Part shown: positions 1-9,361 of the stretch, in pieces
How the letters are laid out: every line of letters starts with the position of its first letter
Position numbering within the stretch: position 1 is the stretch's first letter
Assembly (NCBI GenBank): GCA_027604005.1
Contig: JADGJT010000529.1
Span: 1 to 13,070 of the forward strand
Length of the DNA: 13,070 bases
From: Dinochytrium kinnereticum
Taxonomy: Eukaryota; Chytridiomycota; Chytridiomycetes; Chytridiales; Chytridiaceae
Direction of reading: 5' to 3'
Made by a program: the position numbers and the translations under genes
The notes under the pieces: generated by a model
What the model saw: the letters and a program-made list of their open reading frames with translations, nothing else
Databases searched by the model: none
Told to the model about the DNA's origin: nothing

Positions 1-57
1 GTCTCCGGAGGCCCTCATCGATGAGGCTCGGTTGACAGAGACAGCCGGGTCCCTCAT
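1..57 (-). CDS. Possible 5' end of a divergent gene, cut by the window edge
   Basis: An ATG on the minus strand at 57-55 has a good context (A at -3, in ACAACAATG) and its frame stays open to the window edge, giving 19 residues that begin MRDPAVSVNR. If real, it would share a divergent promoter of about 190 bp with VPS51. A rival reading is the 3' end of a plus-strand gene: frame 2-79 is open and stops with TAA at 77-79. The two readings exclude each other, and the fragment is too short to decide between them. No family can be named. Confidence 0.2.
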   Translation of the reverse strand, partial: MRDPAVSVNRASSMRASGD

Positions 58-79
58 TGTTGTTCTCGTCGCTGTCTAA

Positions 80-245
80 AGGCCGCGGCCGCCCCTCAAA
101 CTCAACCCAGTGGTAGCTGAATGGGTGATTGGGATTGTTGTCAACGGTTCCGCTGAAATTGTCTCGACGAGCAAGTTTGTGGTCACCGTTGGGCATCCCA
201 CAAGAAAAACTCGCTTCCCCCGCGACGCCTGTCCGATCACCATCC
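80..245. promoter_or_regulatory. Upstream region of VPS51
   Basis: This 166-bp stretch precedes the VPS51 start. It contains a GC-rich patch (GGCCGCGGCCGCC near 81-93). The VPS51 reading frame is open upstream of 246 but holds no earlier ATG, which supports 246 as the start. No TATA box or clear core element was recognised. It probably holds the 5' UTR and promoter. Confidence 0.35.
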
Positions 246-3200
246 ATGCCTGCATCGTCTCCTCAGCCTTCTGTATCATCCTCGGGAAACTTGGTGCGTT
301 CTGTTGCGGCCGCGACGGAGTTTGGTGAACTCATATCCTCTGCAGTCTCCGTCAAAGAGCATTGGGGATGAATCTGCTCAGTCAGCTTTGTCACCGCCGA
401 GACCACAAAGAGCGGTGAGGAAGACCCAGCTAAAGAACTACTATGGTCTGACAGAGGATGGTGCAACTGGAAGTCAGGACATTGAGCCAACATCGGTCAA
501 CAAACCACGAGGAGATCCAATGGATATGGGTATGTTTCTTGCTGGTTTGTCGGCAGCCGGCTGGTGATCTCATTGGGAATAGATAATGAGGCATTCATAT
601 CGGAGGCATACATTCAGAATTGCCTTTATGAGAAGAATCTCACGGAATTGATAAGGACGGATACGGAGCTTATCTCAGGTTTCTTGCCTTTTGATTAATT
701 TGAATAGCTAACCAACATTCTTCCAGAGATAAAGGATATTGATGGGCAGATGAAGACATTGGTCTATCAAAACTATCATAAATTCATCTCTGCAACAGAT
801 ACCATAAAGCATGTAAGTTAATCTCAAAAGAAGAAAGAAGAAAGAAAGAAACATCCCCAACACTACCTTCCCCTTCCAAAAAGATGCGAACCAAAGTCGA
901 AGACCTCCAAGGAGACATGGACGAGCTCGAACAAAACTTCAACGCTATCATCAATACCACCAAAACGGTGACCGAAGCGCTCAATCCCAATCGAGTCAAA
1001 CTTCAAAAACTTCACAATATTCACGGTCTTCTTCGAAAAGTACTACCTTTCTAGAACCAACCCCACATTTACTAACATTTTTAAAACAAACCAGCTGAAC
1101 TTTGTCTTTGAACTCCCGTCAAAACTCGAGAGTGCATTCGCAAGTGGTCAGTTCAAACAAGCTGTTCGGTACCACATGGCAACGTCAGCCCTGCTTGAAC
1201 ATTATTATCATATACCTGTGTTTCGGAAGATTGATGAGGAATGCAAAGATATTACGGTAAAGGTTGGGATTAAAGTGAGGGAGAAGATGAAGAGCACTTC
1301 GGTAGAGTATTGCTTTGGCAGTAGATTTTGGTTCTGATCTACCTTCTTTGCTTCAGTCTTCTATTTCAGAAATTAGGGAGAGTGTTGGCCTGCTCCTTGG
1401 ACTCAATATGCAGTTTCCGACGGAGCTTGCAAGGGATTATCTTAGAACGTAAGTATGGATATAGGAAGCGCAGGTTTTGATATTCCGTCTTTATCTAGAA
1501 TAAAGGAGAAGATGTTCGCGATAGTTAATGAGTCTTCCAAAGAAATTGATTTGATGGCGGTAAGTATTCAACCTTTCCATAAATTTCTATTGTTCCGCCT
1601 ATTCTATCCTCTCTACCGAATAAAAAGTAACACCCTTTTCCCACCTGGAACATAGGCTTCCCCACCTGATACCCCGATACTAGTTCAATCTTCCCGAACC
1701 TATCTCAGAGCAATCCTTACCCCCTTCTCAGACCTGATCGAAGCTTTTGACGAGTACTTCCTCTCCGACGCCAAAACGGCCATCACGTCCCTCCCTAAAC
1801 CTCTTTCCGAGAATCCTCTAAATCCAAAACTGAACATTCGCGCAAGATTTAATAATGAGGTAAAAGATAGGAGAGAAGAAGTGTCAGGGTTGCTGAGTTT
1901 TCCCTTCCTTTTAATAGCAAAAGGCGGAGGCTAGGAAAGATCTTGAGGCTGTTGCAGATGTGTTGCTTGGAGATGTTTTTGGAAGGCTAGAGAGGTTTCT
2001 GGACGTCCCGGTTAGTATTAGTCTCTTTTCTGGTTCTCAAATGGCTCATATGAGTGTTTTGATGGTAGACGGATGTTTGGGAGTTGAACAGTTTTATGGC
2101 TGTGAAAGTGCTGGACTGCCTCAGTGATGAGGCGTCTAAATTTCAGACATTAAACCATGTTGTGGATATGGATGAGAGGGTTAGGAAGACTGTTCTGAGG
2201 TTCTTTAATGGTCTTATTGGGAGAGTTTTTTCAAGGGTTCGAAAAGATTTTATCGGTAGGTTTTTGAGATTCAAAAGCTTCCTTGCCTCGGTTACCTCAT
2301 TCTCTGACTATCTTCTTTGATCTTCTTCTTTTACCTTCTGGACAATCCTCTTGCGACCTAACATTTCCCACAGACGAAATCCAATCAACCGCCGACTCCT
2401 CTATAGTGGAACGCAAATCCCTTGCTCCCCGAATCGCATCAAAGCTCACATTAAGCTTGACCCAAAAGGCGTTCACAATGTTTGAAGGATTTGTAAAGCC
2501 AGATTATTGCTACTTTTCTCGGAGCTGCATTTCAAGAGATGATCTGTTGAGGATAATGATGGAGGGGCTAGAAGGGTTGTGGGGAGGGATTAAGGGTGAC
2601 ATGACGGTAAGCGGATAGCAAGTTATTGGTGGTTGTTTTTGTCCATTAGCTTTGTTCACACTTGCAGAGACGTGACAACCTTCCTTATTTTTTCTCTTCG
2701 TCCGCTCTATGTCACTGTCCTTTACCGCCCCCTCTATTATCTTAACCGCAGCCTCTTCCTCACCCTAAAAAACAGTCCTACTATGAAGTCAAGCACACTT
2801 CCCCTTTCATCGCCCCACCCCCGCCTGTCCTCCTAATCATGTCAAAATGCGCCGACTTTCTCTCCGCAACGCAAATGGAACAAACTTTCTTGTCTTTCTA
2901 CGAAACAGTTCTCGGCAACCCCTCACCCTCAACAACTGTATCAAAACCAACACAAGATACTAGGAAGCATCTTCATATTGTTACGGCGTCCGGGGCCAGC
3001 GTTCCTTCGAACGTGAGCGCAGGAACGGCGGTAGGGAGGAGGGAGCAGGAGAAAGCCGGGAGTGAATTGCAGAGCCGACATAGGGAGATCTTGGGGGAGT
3101 GGAAGGAGTGTGCGAAGGTTGGTCTATTCTCTTTATATTTATGTGGGAAAGCGACTAAAGCTGAATCTTCTCAAATAGAGTATTTCAGCCGCCTACTGCT

Positions 3201-4422
3201 TTCAGGTATCGCTCCCGCTAGTAAAGGACGTTAAGGAATACATCCGATCCAACGACTGGCTCACTGACACGCCCCCGAAAAGACCTTCCGAAGCGATAGA
3301 AAGGCTGGTTGAATCGTTTGAAAGCCTCGAGTCGGAGGTATCGACGATTCTAGACGATGAGGCAGTTGACGTAAAGGAAAAAGAGAGAACGAGTAACGGT
3401 TAGTTGAAATCCGATTGGCCTTTTTTTTATGGAACCATTGGTCTAATCGGTTGACGATAGATCTCAAACGCCGACTTTCAGCCATCCCTCCTTCTCGCTC
3501 AAGCTCCGTCCAGCATTCCACCTCATCAACCCCTCCCACCACGACCACCACCGCCACGCTCCAAAGAGCCTCCAGCTCATTCCCTGCGGTTCTGCCCCGC
3601 TCCTCCAGCTTCCGATCCACAACAATAGGATCAGCAGGTGGCCAAAGCGGTCTCCTCTCCTCAAATATGTTTACAATGAAACGCGGGGTATCAATGATGT
3701 CTGATCGGAATGCATCTGCTCAATCGCTTGGGTCTTCGTCGGTTGGACAGCATACAAGGGCGAGCAGTAACGTTGCGGTTGGGACGTCAATGGTGCCGAA
3801 ATCAAAGTTTGATGCGATGCTTGATAATATTGGGAGGTTGTTTAATGAGAGGATTGACTTTTTCGGCCCAGTCGCTGTGTCGAGGTGTGGGGTTTTGAAT
3901 GCAGTTGCGAGAATCTTGTTGAAGGTTTGTGCTTTTATTTTATGTGCAAATTGGCTGATTGTGCCGTGTTTGTTTTTTTTTTTGTTGTTGTTAATTTTCA
4001 AGACGTACTGTGAGGAGATTAAAAGATTGAGCCTTTTAAAGAGCGGATTGAATCAGGTTCAGATTGACGCGGAGTATCTCCGTGTTTTTATTGTGAAGCC
4101 ATCTTTCTGCCTTTCAGAGGATGAGAGCATTCTCAGTGCTCTAGCGGAGGATATTGTATCGAGTGCATTTCGGAGATGCTTAGACCCCATCCCTCTAGAT
4201 GATACGGTATTATCCTTTTTTTCCTTGCGATTGCTCACGAGTATTTTTCCAATGCAGGAACTGACCCGGGCCGTGCATTGGAAGAGCATGGATACCGACA
4301 GTGTAGGAGGCTTATCGAGTTCCGTGTCTCCCGGGAGCGCAGGCAAGGGAGGAAGTGCACGTCTGACCGATGAGCCATCAGACAGCAACGACGGTGGCGA
4401 GGCATCGTTCGTCATTGAATGA
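246..4422 (+). CDS. VPS51: Vps51, subunit of the GARP/EARP vesicle-tethering complexes (17 exons)
   Basis: Vps51 tethers endosome-derived vesicles at the trans-Golgi with Vps52, Vps53 and Vps54. Reconstructed exons: 246-293, 346-529, 583-678, 727-812, 884-1039, 1095-1301, 1357-1448, 1499-1559, 1656-1859, 1918-2010, 2069-2255, 2374-2606, 2776-3117, 3206-3398, 3461-3924, 4003-4206, 4258-4422, about 1004 residues. Evidence: an LKNYYGL motif at residues 45-51, like the LKLYYGL of human VPS51; NYHKFISATDTIKH at 125-138, close to the human NYNKFISATDTI core; the following MRTKVEDLQGDMDELEQ coiled coil; LNFVFELPSKL at the start of exon 6; and a conserved C-terminal block (844-950) with NERIDFFGP and LNQVQIDAEYL, matching human SERIDVFGP and LQQVQVD. 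Splice phases agree throughout. A Ser/Thr/Pro-rich linker occupies about 735-835, and the protein is longer than the roughly 780-residue human form. Doubtful points: the exon 13 acceptor (2751 or 2775, both in frame), a weak GTTTCT donor at 679, and an AAG acceptor at 883. Confidence 0.93.
2607..2775 (+). other. VPS51 intron 12 with two in-frame acceptor choices
   Basis: The donor GTAAGC follows the codons for GDMT. AG ends at 2751 and at 2775 both give phase 0 and join to the frame reading SYYEVKHTSPF. Using 2751 adds eight residues, PLPHPKKQ. The 2775 acceptor has a TTAAC-like branch site at a workable distance, while 2751 sits only a few bases after that same motif, so 2775 is preferred. 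Earlier AGs, such as the one after CACTTGCAG near 2668, run into a stop. Confidence 0.6.
3925..4002 (+). other. VPS51 intron 15, 78 bp and stop-free
   Basis: A GTTTGT donor and a pyrimidine-rich tract ending in TTTTCAAG bound this intron. It is 26 codons long and has no stop in the reading frame. Removing it joins VARILLK directly to TYCEEIKRL, which matches the continuous conserved block in other Vps51 proteins, so it is an intron and not coding. Read through, it would encode a strongly hydrophobic stretch. Intron 16 (4207-4257, 51 bp) is also a multiple of three and stop-free. Confidence 0.85.
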
Positions 4423-4756
4423 CCTCGACCCACTGACCCACGAAGTTACGAACGAAGGAACGAACAAACGAACGTAACATTGTTTTCGCGGGGTCCTGCG
4501 CAGCTTGAGGGTCCTTCGCTTCGGACAAAACGGGACGGACTTTGAAAAAAGAATAAACATTTTACCCATTGGACATCGCACAGTTGTTACGTCAACTCAC
4601 ACTCAGCCAACCAACCATCGACCCGAGCGAGGCCGGGCTTCAAAACCCCCTTTGATTCCCATCGATCCCCTCCATCACCCAAGCACCGACTTCACCACCT
4701 CCTCCAGTTCCAACCGTCCCTTCCGTCGTCTCCTGCGAGACGTCGAACTCAGCAAG
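4423..4756 (+). promoter_or_regulatory. VPS51 3' UTR and promoter region of the first DGAT2 gene
   Basis: This 334-bp spacer between two same-strand genes must hold both the end of VPS51 and the start of the DGAT2 transcript. AATAAA at 4552-4557 is a candidate VPS51 polyadenylation signal. ATTGG at 4568-4572 is an inverted CCAAT box about 185 bp upstream of the DGAT2 ATG. The stretch before the ATG is pyrimidine-rich (many CCTCC, CACC and TTCC runs), as is common upstream of well-expressed fungal genes. Assigning these motifs is inference. Confidence 0.4.
4445..4478. repeat. GAAC-rich short repeat flanked by inverted 6-bp arms
   Basis: The segment 4448-4474 repeats GAAC/GAAG/CAAA-type tetramers. 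The outer arms GTTACG (4445-4450) and CGTAAC (4473-4478) are perfect reverse complements with a 22-bp interior. It starts 23 bp after the VPS51 stop. It may be a simple-sequence expansion or part of the 3'-end signal; function unknown. Confidence 0.5.
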
Positions 4757-6097
4757 ATGGCCGACTTCTCACGCCTTCCGCCCACCGCAACAATGGTCCC
4801 CCCAGCAGAGTTCTCCTATCCTCCACGAGAGTCGTTCCTCCAACTCCTGGCAGTCGGAGTCTGGGTGTCCATCCTCCCAACCCTGCTGGCCGTGGTCCCA
4901 GCAACACTGGCAGCCCTGACCATCATCTACCCATATCAAATGCTCCCCATCCTCCTAGCCTATTTCATGTACGTTTACACTCTTGACAAGGATGCCGAGT
5001 TGAAAGGAGGCTGGGGTATTGTTGGAGTTGGGAAGATGTTTTTCAACCTGGAGTTTTGGAGATACTACCGGGAGTACTTTTCGGCGAGATTGGTGAAGAC
5101 TGCGGAGCTACCTGCTGACAGGAATTACGTTTTCTCCGCGCATCCCCATGGAGTTTATTGTTTGGGGTTCTTTGCGAATGTTACGGGGAATCCAGCAGTG
5201 TTCTCAAAGGTGTTTCCTGGGATAAAGTTGACGGCCACCACGCTTCCTTTGAACTTTCGGTTGCCGTTATGGCGAGAGTAAGTTTGACCTTATTTCTTTT
5301 TTCCATTTCGGCCGCTGGCGTCACCCCTTACTTGTTTCCTTGCTTGTTAAAGGTTTATTCTCTCGCTGGGAATGGTGTCGTGCGATCGGAAGGCTCTTGA
5401 ACGGGTTTTAGTCCCGAGGAAAAATGCAAAGCCGAGTGGGAATGCGTTGATCCTAATCACCGGTGGAGGAGAAGAGTACACCTACATGGCTCCAAACACC
5501 ATGGATTTGGTCATTAAGAAGCGAAAGGGATTCGTCAAGCTTGCTCTCACCACAGGGTAACTACATATCTGCCATTCATCACTTTTCGTTAGCCATTTCT
5601 GGATCCTGTCACTTATCTCTTTCAACTTTCTACAACACTCAGCGCCTCTCTCGTCCCCATCATTACTTTTGGCGAAAATGATCTGTTCACCCGCATTGAG
5701 ACACCACTTGTGAAGAAACTAACGGCTTTCACCCAACGTGCTGCTCACTTTGCATTCCCCGCTTTTTCAGGCAGGTGGGGCCCCATTCCCCGTAGGATTC
5801 CCTTGACTACCGTCTGTGAGTATTGAAAAATATTTGCTGCTATGGCTATGTTGCTGACCACTCTCTCTTTAGTTGGCGCCCCAATCCACGTCACTAAAAT
5901 TGATCAGCCAACTCATAAAGAGATTGACGACCTTCACACAGAGTGAGTCTAATCGTTATTTTGATTATATTCTATCTTCATCTACTGACCAATACCACCC
6001 AATCTATAGATACCTCCGTCAGCTGCAAAAACTCTATGACGACTACAAGGATATCTTCTTTACCGATCGCATTCGCGAGATGGAGTTTGTGAAGTGA
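4757..6097 (+). CDS. DGAT2: Diacylglycerol O-acyltransferase type 2, paralogue A (5 exons)
   Basis: The family transfers acyl-CoA to diacylglycerol, the last step of triacylglycerol synthesis, in the ER and lipid-droplet membrane. Exons: 4757-5277, 5353-5556, 5643-5815, 5873-5942, 6010-6097, giving 351 residues, the usual DGAT2 length. Seen in the protein: hydrophobic membrane segments at about 28-75; the catalytic HPHG motif at 129-132; FPGIKLTATTLPLNFRLPLWRE, comparable to human FPGIRPYLATLAGNFRMPVLRE (153-174); GGGEE at 211-215; KRKGFVKLAL at about 230-239; FGEND at 251-255; and a C-terminal VKKLT...EIDDLH...YKDIFF region. Intron phases are 2, 2, 1, 2. The ATG at 4757 is the first in its frame and has a favourable context (AAG before ATGG). 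A monoacylglycerol or wax-ester acyltransferase of the same superfamily cannot be excluded by sequence alone, but DGAT2 is the most likely. Confidence 0.93.
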
Positions 6098-6691
6098 TTC
6101 CCTTCCTTGGTCTCCAAGGCTCCCCCCCATCATTACATATTTCCTTTAACCATCCAATCTTATCCACTTATTGATATCATGTCTTGAGGTTTTGTATTTA
6201 TTTCTCTGGCTGTTTTTCACGAGTTCATTTCATTCCTTCATATATTAAAGAAACGAATTTAATTAGGAAAGCATGGCATTAGGCCATCCCTAGTTATTCA
6301 TTATTACTGAAAGTTTCGCGCGTTTCTATACCAGCCTGATGCTTGGATGTCTGAACATCCACTTGCCAATTGACGCCTTACCTATCATTTACAACCCTGC
6401 AAATTTCACCCATAATGAGGTATATAACCTATAGGCCCTAATTCCGAAGAATGAGAATGATACTGGAATAGACGAATCTATCCAGTTGGGCCAATTAGTT
6501 CAATAAGAACACGATCCATATTAATTATGGTATGTCTCGGTTGCTGCTTAGAGCACAGCCGAAACTTGAGCTTGTGAAACGACTTTGGTTCTCGATTCAC
6601 TTGGTCAGGTCACTACCTCACGGCGCCTAAGCAACCTGAGTGATCCATTGTTCTGAAGCCTGTTTCCCGTCATTCAAGACCATCAAAAGCC
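6098..6691 (+). promoter_or_regulatory. 3' UTR of paralogue A and promoter region of paralogue B
   Basis: This is a 594-bp spacer without a credible gene. The first part (to about 6260) is T-rich with TATTTATTT and TATATTAAAG stretches, as expected for a 3' UTR and poly(A) region. CCAAT boxes lie at 6366-6370 and 6491-6495, the second about 197 bp before the next ATG, a spacing similar to that of the inverted CCAAT before paralogue A. No TATA box was clear. Confidence 0.4.
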
Positions 6692-8179
6692 ATGAGCTCG
6701 ACTGAAGACCCCATACAACTGCCCATAGGCGCCATTCAGATTCCTAACGTACCGCCCAAGATTCAAGGCACCGATACCTTCCTTCACATCGCCTCGGTCG
6801 CCTTTTGGATGCTTGTGCTGCCCTCCTTTGTCCTAATTCTCCCGATAATCTACATAGCCTCGCTCTACTTGTATCCAATTCAAGTCCTCTCCGTCTTCCT
6901 CGCATACTTCTTCTATGTCTTCTTCATGGATCCTGATGCAGAGTTGAAGGGCGGATGGGGTATTGTAGGAGTTGGGAAATGGTTTAACGGGTTGGGATTA
7001 TGGGATCTCTTTAGGGAATACTTTATGGCGAGGTTGATTAAGACAGCTGAGTTGAGGTCGGATCGGAATTACATCTTTTGCGCTCATCCTCATGGGGTTG
7101 GTTGCATGCTGTTGCTTTGGCGTAACGGCTGGATTAACATCTTGCGGTCGTTTTTCTTGTTTTATCCAGGTTTATTGCCTTGGCGTTTGGGCTAACTTGA
7201 CGTCCAATGCGAGAAATCTCAATGCTGTGCTTCCTGGAATCAAGATACGACCTTGCACTCTACCTATTAACTTCAAGATCCCGTTCTGGAGAGAGTTAGT
7301 CTTTTCGATATCCTTCGCAGTTGCTGGTTGACACTCACTTTTATAATTTACTTCATCAAATGGCTTGTTACTAGGTTCATCTTATCCATGGGAGCCATCT
7401 CAGTTGACAGGAAAGCCCTACACACACTTCTAAAATCCAAGACAGGATCAAAGAATTCAAACGGTAACGCTTTGCTTCTCGTTACTGGTGGAGGGGAGGA
7501 ATACCTTCACATGGAACCAGGTACAATTTTCTTTCATTCTCTTCTTTTTTCTGTTCTTCCGTCCAGTAAACGCTTAAATCCACTTCAGGAACTATGGATT
7601 TGGTCATTTTGAAGCGCAAGGGTTTCGTCAAGCTGTCACTGACAACAGGGTATTTTACTCTCCTTTCCATTTCACGTTGATCATCGTTGAAGTGGAGCAC
7701 TAACTCCAAAAATCAGCGCGCCACTTGTTCCTGTGATTACCTTTGGCGAGAACGATATCTTCACCCGTCTTGACACTCCCTTCGTGCGAAAAATGACAAA
7801 GTTCACCCAGAACCTTGCTCACTTTGCTTTCCCTGCTTTCACCGGACGATGGGGCACTTTTATTCCTAGAAGGAAACCCTTAATCACCGTTGGTTCGTAC
7901 ATTTATTTCTCTTCCAAGTTGTAGATGCTAAGATATTCTTCAAGTTGGTGCGCCGCTGGAAGTGGAGAAGGTTGAAAAGCCGTCGCAGGAGCAGATTGAT
8001 GAGTTGCATGGAAAGTACGTAGCGCCTTAGACATTTTTCATTTCTTCACCATATAGCAACTTTAAGGCTCACTTTTTTTGCATTATTGCAGGTATCTTGC
8101 TCACCTTACGGCTCTTTACGACGAATACAAGGACATTTACTTCAAGGACCGCGTTCGGGATATGAAGTTTGTCAAATAG
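6692..8179 (+). CDS. DGAT2: Diacylglycerol O-acyltransferase type 2, paralogue B (7 exons)
   Basis: This is a second DGAT2-family acyltransferase, in tandem with paralogue A and clearly its duplicate. Exons: 6692-7096, 7170-7294, 7375-7520, 7589-7649, 7717-7892, 7945-8014, 8092-8179, giving 356 residues. Seen: membrane segments at about 32-79, the shared ELKGGWGIVGVGK block at 84-96, HPHG at 132-135, GGGEE at 215-219, KRKGFVKLSL at 234-243, FGEND at 255-259, and the YKDIYFKDRVRDMKFVK end matching the YKDIFF...MEFVK end of A. Four introns match A in position and phase (2, 2, 1, 2). Two are extra: one directly after HPHG (7097-7169, phase 0) and one before GTMDLV (7521-7588, phase 1). All family motifs are intact, so both copies look functional. 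Start: ATG with G at -3. Substrate preference cannot be told from sequence. Confidence 0.93.
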
Positions 8180-8420
8180 GGATGGACCAAGTTCACTTAC
8201 TTTTTGGATGTCGTATTGATATTTTGGATGATTTGTCCATGGCTCGAATATTAATTTCGGCCAAGTTAAAATAAGCGGGATTGTAATTGAACTTATAATA
8301 TATAACCGGTTCTTTTCCTAGATTTCACTGCCTTGAGGCATGTATGGAAAGCATGTCCTTATGGATTTATTTCCGTTGGAGAGTTTTGGCGGGAAGCTGT
8401 CAGGTTTTTGATGGGAAGGA

Positions 8421-8723
8421 ATGAATTGTGGATTTGGTAGGTCGCCTGGTCGTTCAACTCGTGGCCATTCAAACATCACCCTAGGGTCTTCCAATTCGAA
8501 GATTCGCAAAACACCCAAGGTCAGTGAGATTGAGCTCAGAAGCTTCTATCTGCCTTGGTCCCTTCGAGGAATATTTGGTTTTAAGAAGAAAAGTAAGAGC
8601 GGAGAAGTCCCACATCATACTAGAACGTTAAAGGAAAATTGCAAAGCTTTCATGGATATTGCAGAAGCGTCAATCCTATTCCAACAGTATAACAGGGGAT
8701 TGTTCAGTTATTTGAGACCATAA
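8421..8723 (+). CDS. Small ORF of doubtful coding status (100 codons)
   Basis: An uninterrupted ATG-to-TAA frame of 100 residues lies 240 bp downstream of DGAT2-B. It is basic (SKIRKTPK, FGFKKKSKSG) with no recognised domain, signal peptide or membrane segment. The opposite strand is also open across 8318-8518, which weakens the case for either. It could be a lineage-specific small protein or part of the DGAT2-B 3' UTR. Confidence 0.15.
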   Translation: MNCGFGRSPGRSTRGHSNITLGSSNSKIRKTPKVSEIELRSFYLPWSLRGIFGFKKKSKSGEVPHHTRTLKENCKAFMDIAEASILFQQYNRGLFSYLRP

Positions 8724-8950
8724 TAACGGATACGAGCGTTATTTTAAAATTCGCCAGAGGTCCTGGTGTCTTATTGAATACGCAATGATATGGGCCAGAA
8801 GGCATATTCATTTTCAAATTTTTTACGTTCATATTGCCCGTAAATGCTGCAGCTCAACATCATCAAATTCGAAAGAATAAACCATCGATTGACAGAATCA
8901 CGAAAGCAACATTTACGTGTAAGAGGAGAATATTGGTTCCCGACTGAATA

Positions 8951-9178
8951 TCAATGGACTAAGGCAAAGCTATGCCTGCTTATTATTACTACCTGAATTC
9001 TGTTTGTGCCAGCTGGTAGCAAAGCTGTTTGGCAAGGATAGTGTGAAATCCTCGCAGCCTGTTTACAGAACTCTGCGACGATCTGTCCCACGGCGGCTTG
9101 TTTTGTGACCAAGGTATCTTGATTATTCCAGAACTTTTGCGCAGTATGAAATAGGTCGTAAATCCTCTTCAAAAACAT
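8951..9178 (-). CDS. Small ORF or relic exon of doubtful status
   Basis: A 75-codon frame on the minus strand (ATG at 9178) starts MFLKRIYDLFHTAQKFWNNQ and has the helical, mixed-polarity composition of a real domain over its first 60 residues. A GTAGTA donor-like site follows the codons for TNRIQ, after which composition degrades. Further down the same strand (about 8940-8770) another open stretch ends EYAFWPISLRIQ then stop, but I could not join the two with consistent splice phases. It may be a degenerate gene or chance. No family recognised. Confidence 0.2.
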   Translation of the reverse strand: MFLKRIYDLFHTAQKFWNNQDTLVTKQAAVGQIVAEFCKQAARISHYPCQTALLPAGTNRIQVVIISRHSFALVH

Positions 9179-9361
9179 CCCTTACAAAAGCTGCAATGCA
9201 ATGGGAAAATTCGCTACCTGTCCCAAAGACGTTTCTCATGGACCCACTGCCAAGGTATCCGTTATTCTTCTATTAAGTCATAAAGCTAACTTGGCCTTCA
9301 TCCATCAAAAAAAGATGGCGTTAAAAACCACAGCCCTAAACATAGACAGAAAGAAAAGCAG

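Larger units (their letters stand above)
8180..9361. other. Convergent gap without a confident gene
   Basis: This is 1.18 kb between the converging DGAT2-B and the minus-strand disordered-protein gene. The first roughly 150 bp are AT-rich (TTATAATATATAAC near 8292) and probably hold the DGAT2-B 3' UTR. The rest has lower GC than the genes and only short ORFs with no recognisable domain. Two are listed separately at low confidence. No tRNA, repeat array or transposon end was seen. Confidence 0.5.

Noticed and set aside
2633..2836. 67-codon frame inside VPS51
   Set aside because: It lies mostly in intron 12 and then runs out of frame with exon 13; it has a non-ATG start and no domain.
3415..4422. 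A single 335-codon reading frame with an internal hydrophobic segment, as if a separate membrane protein
   Set aside because: It is VPS51 exons 15-17 read through two stop-free introns. Removing them restores the continuous conserved Vps51 C-terminal block.
4505..4756. In-frame N-terminal extension of DGAT2 paralogue A
   Set aside because: The frame is open but has no ATG before 4757; the extension is low-complexity and crosses the expected promoter.
7092..7331. 79-codon frame across the HPHG region of DGAT2 paralogue B
   Set aside because: It mixes intron 1 sequence with exon 2. Splicing 7096 to 7170 gives HPHGVYCLG, matching paralogue A.
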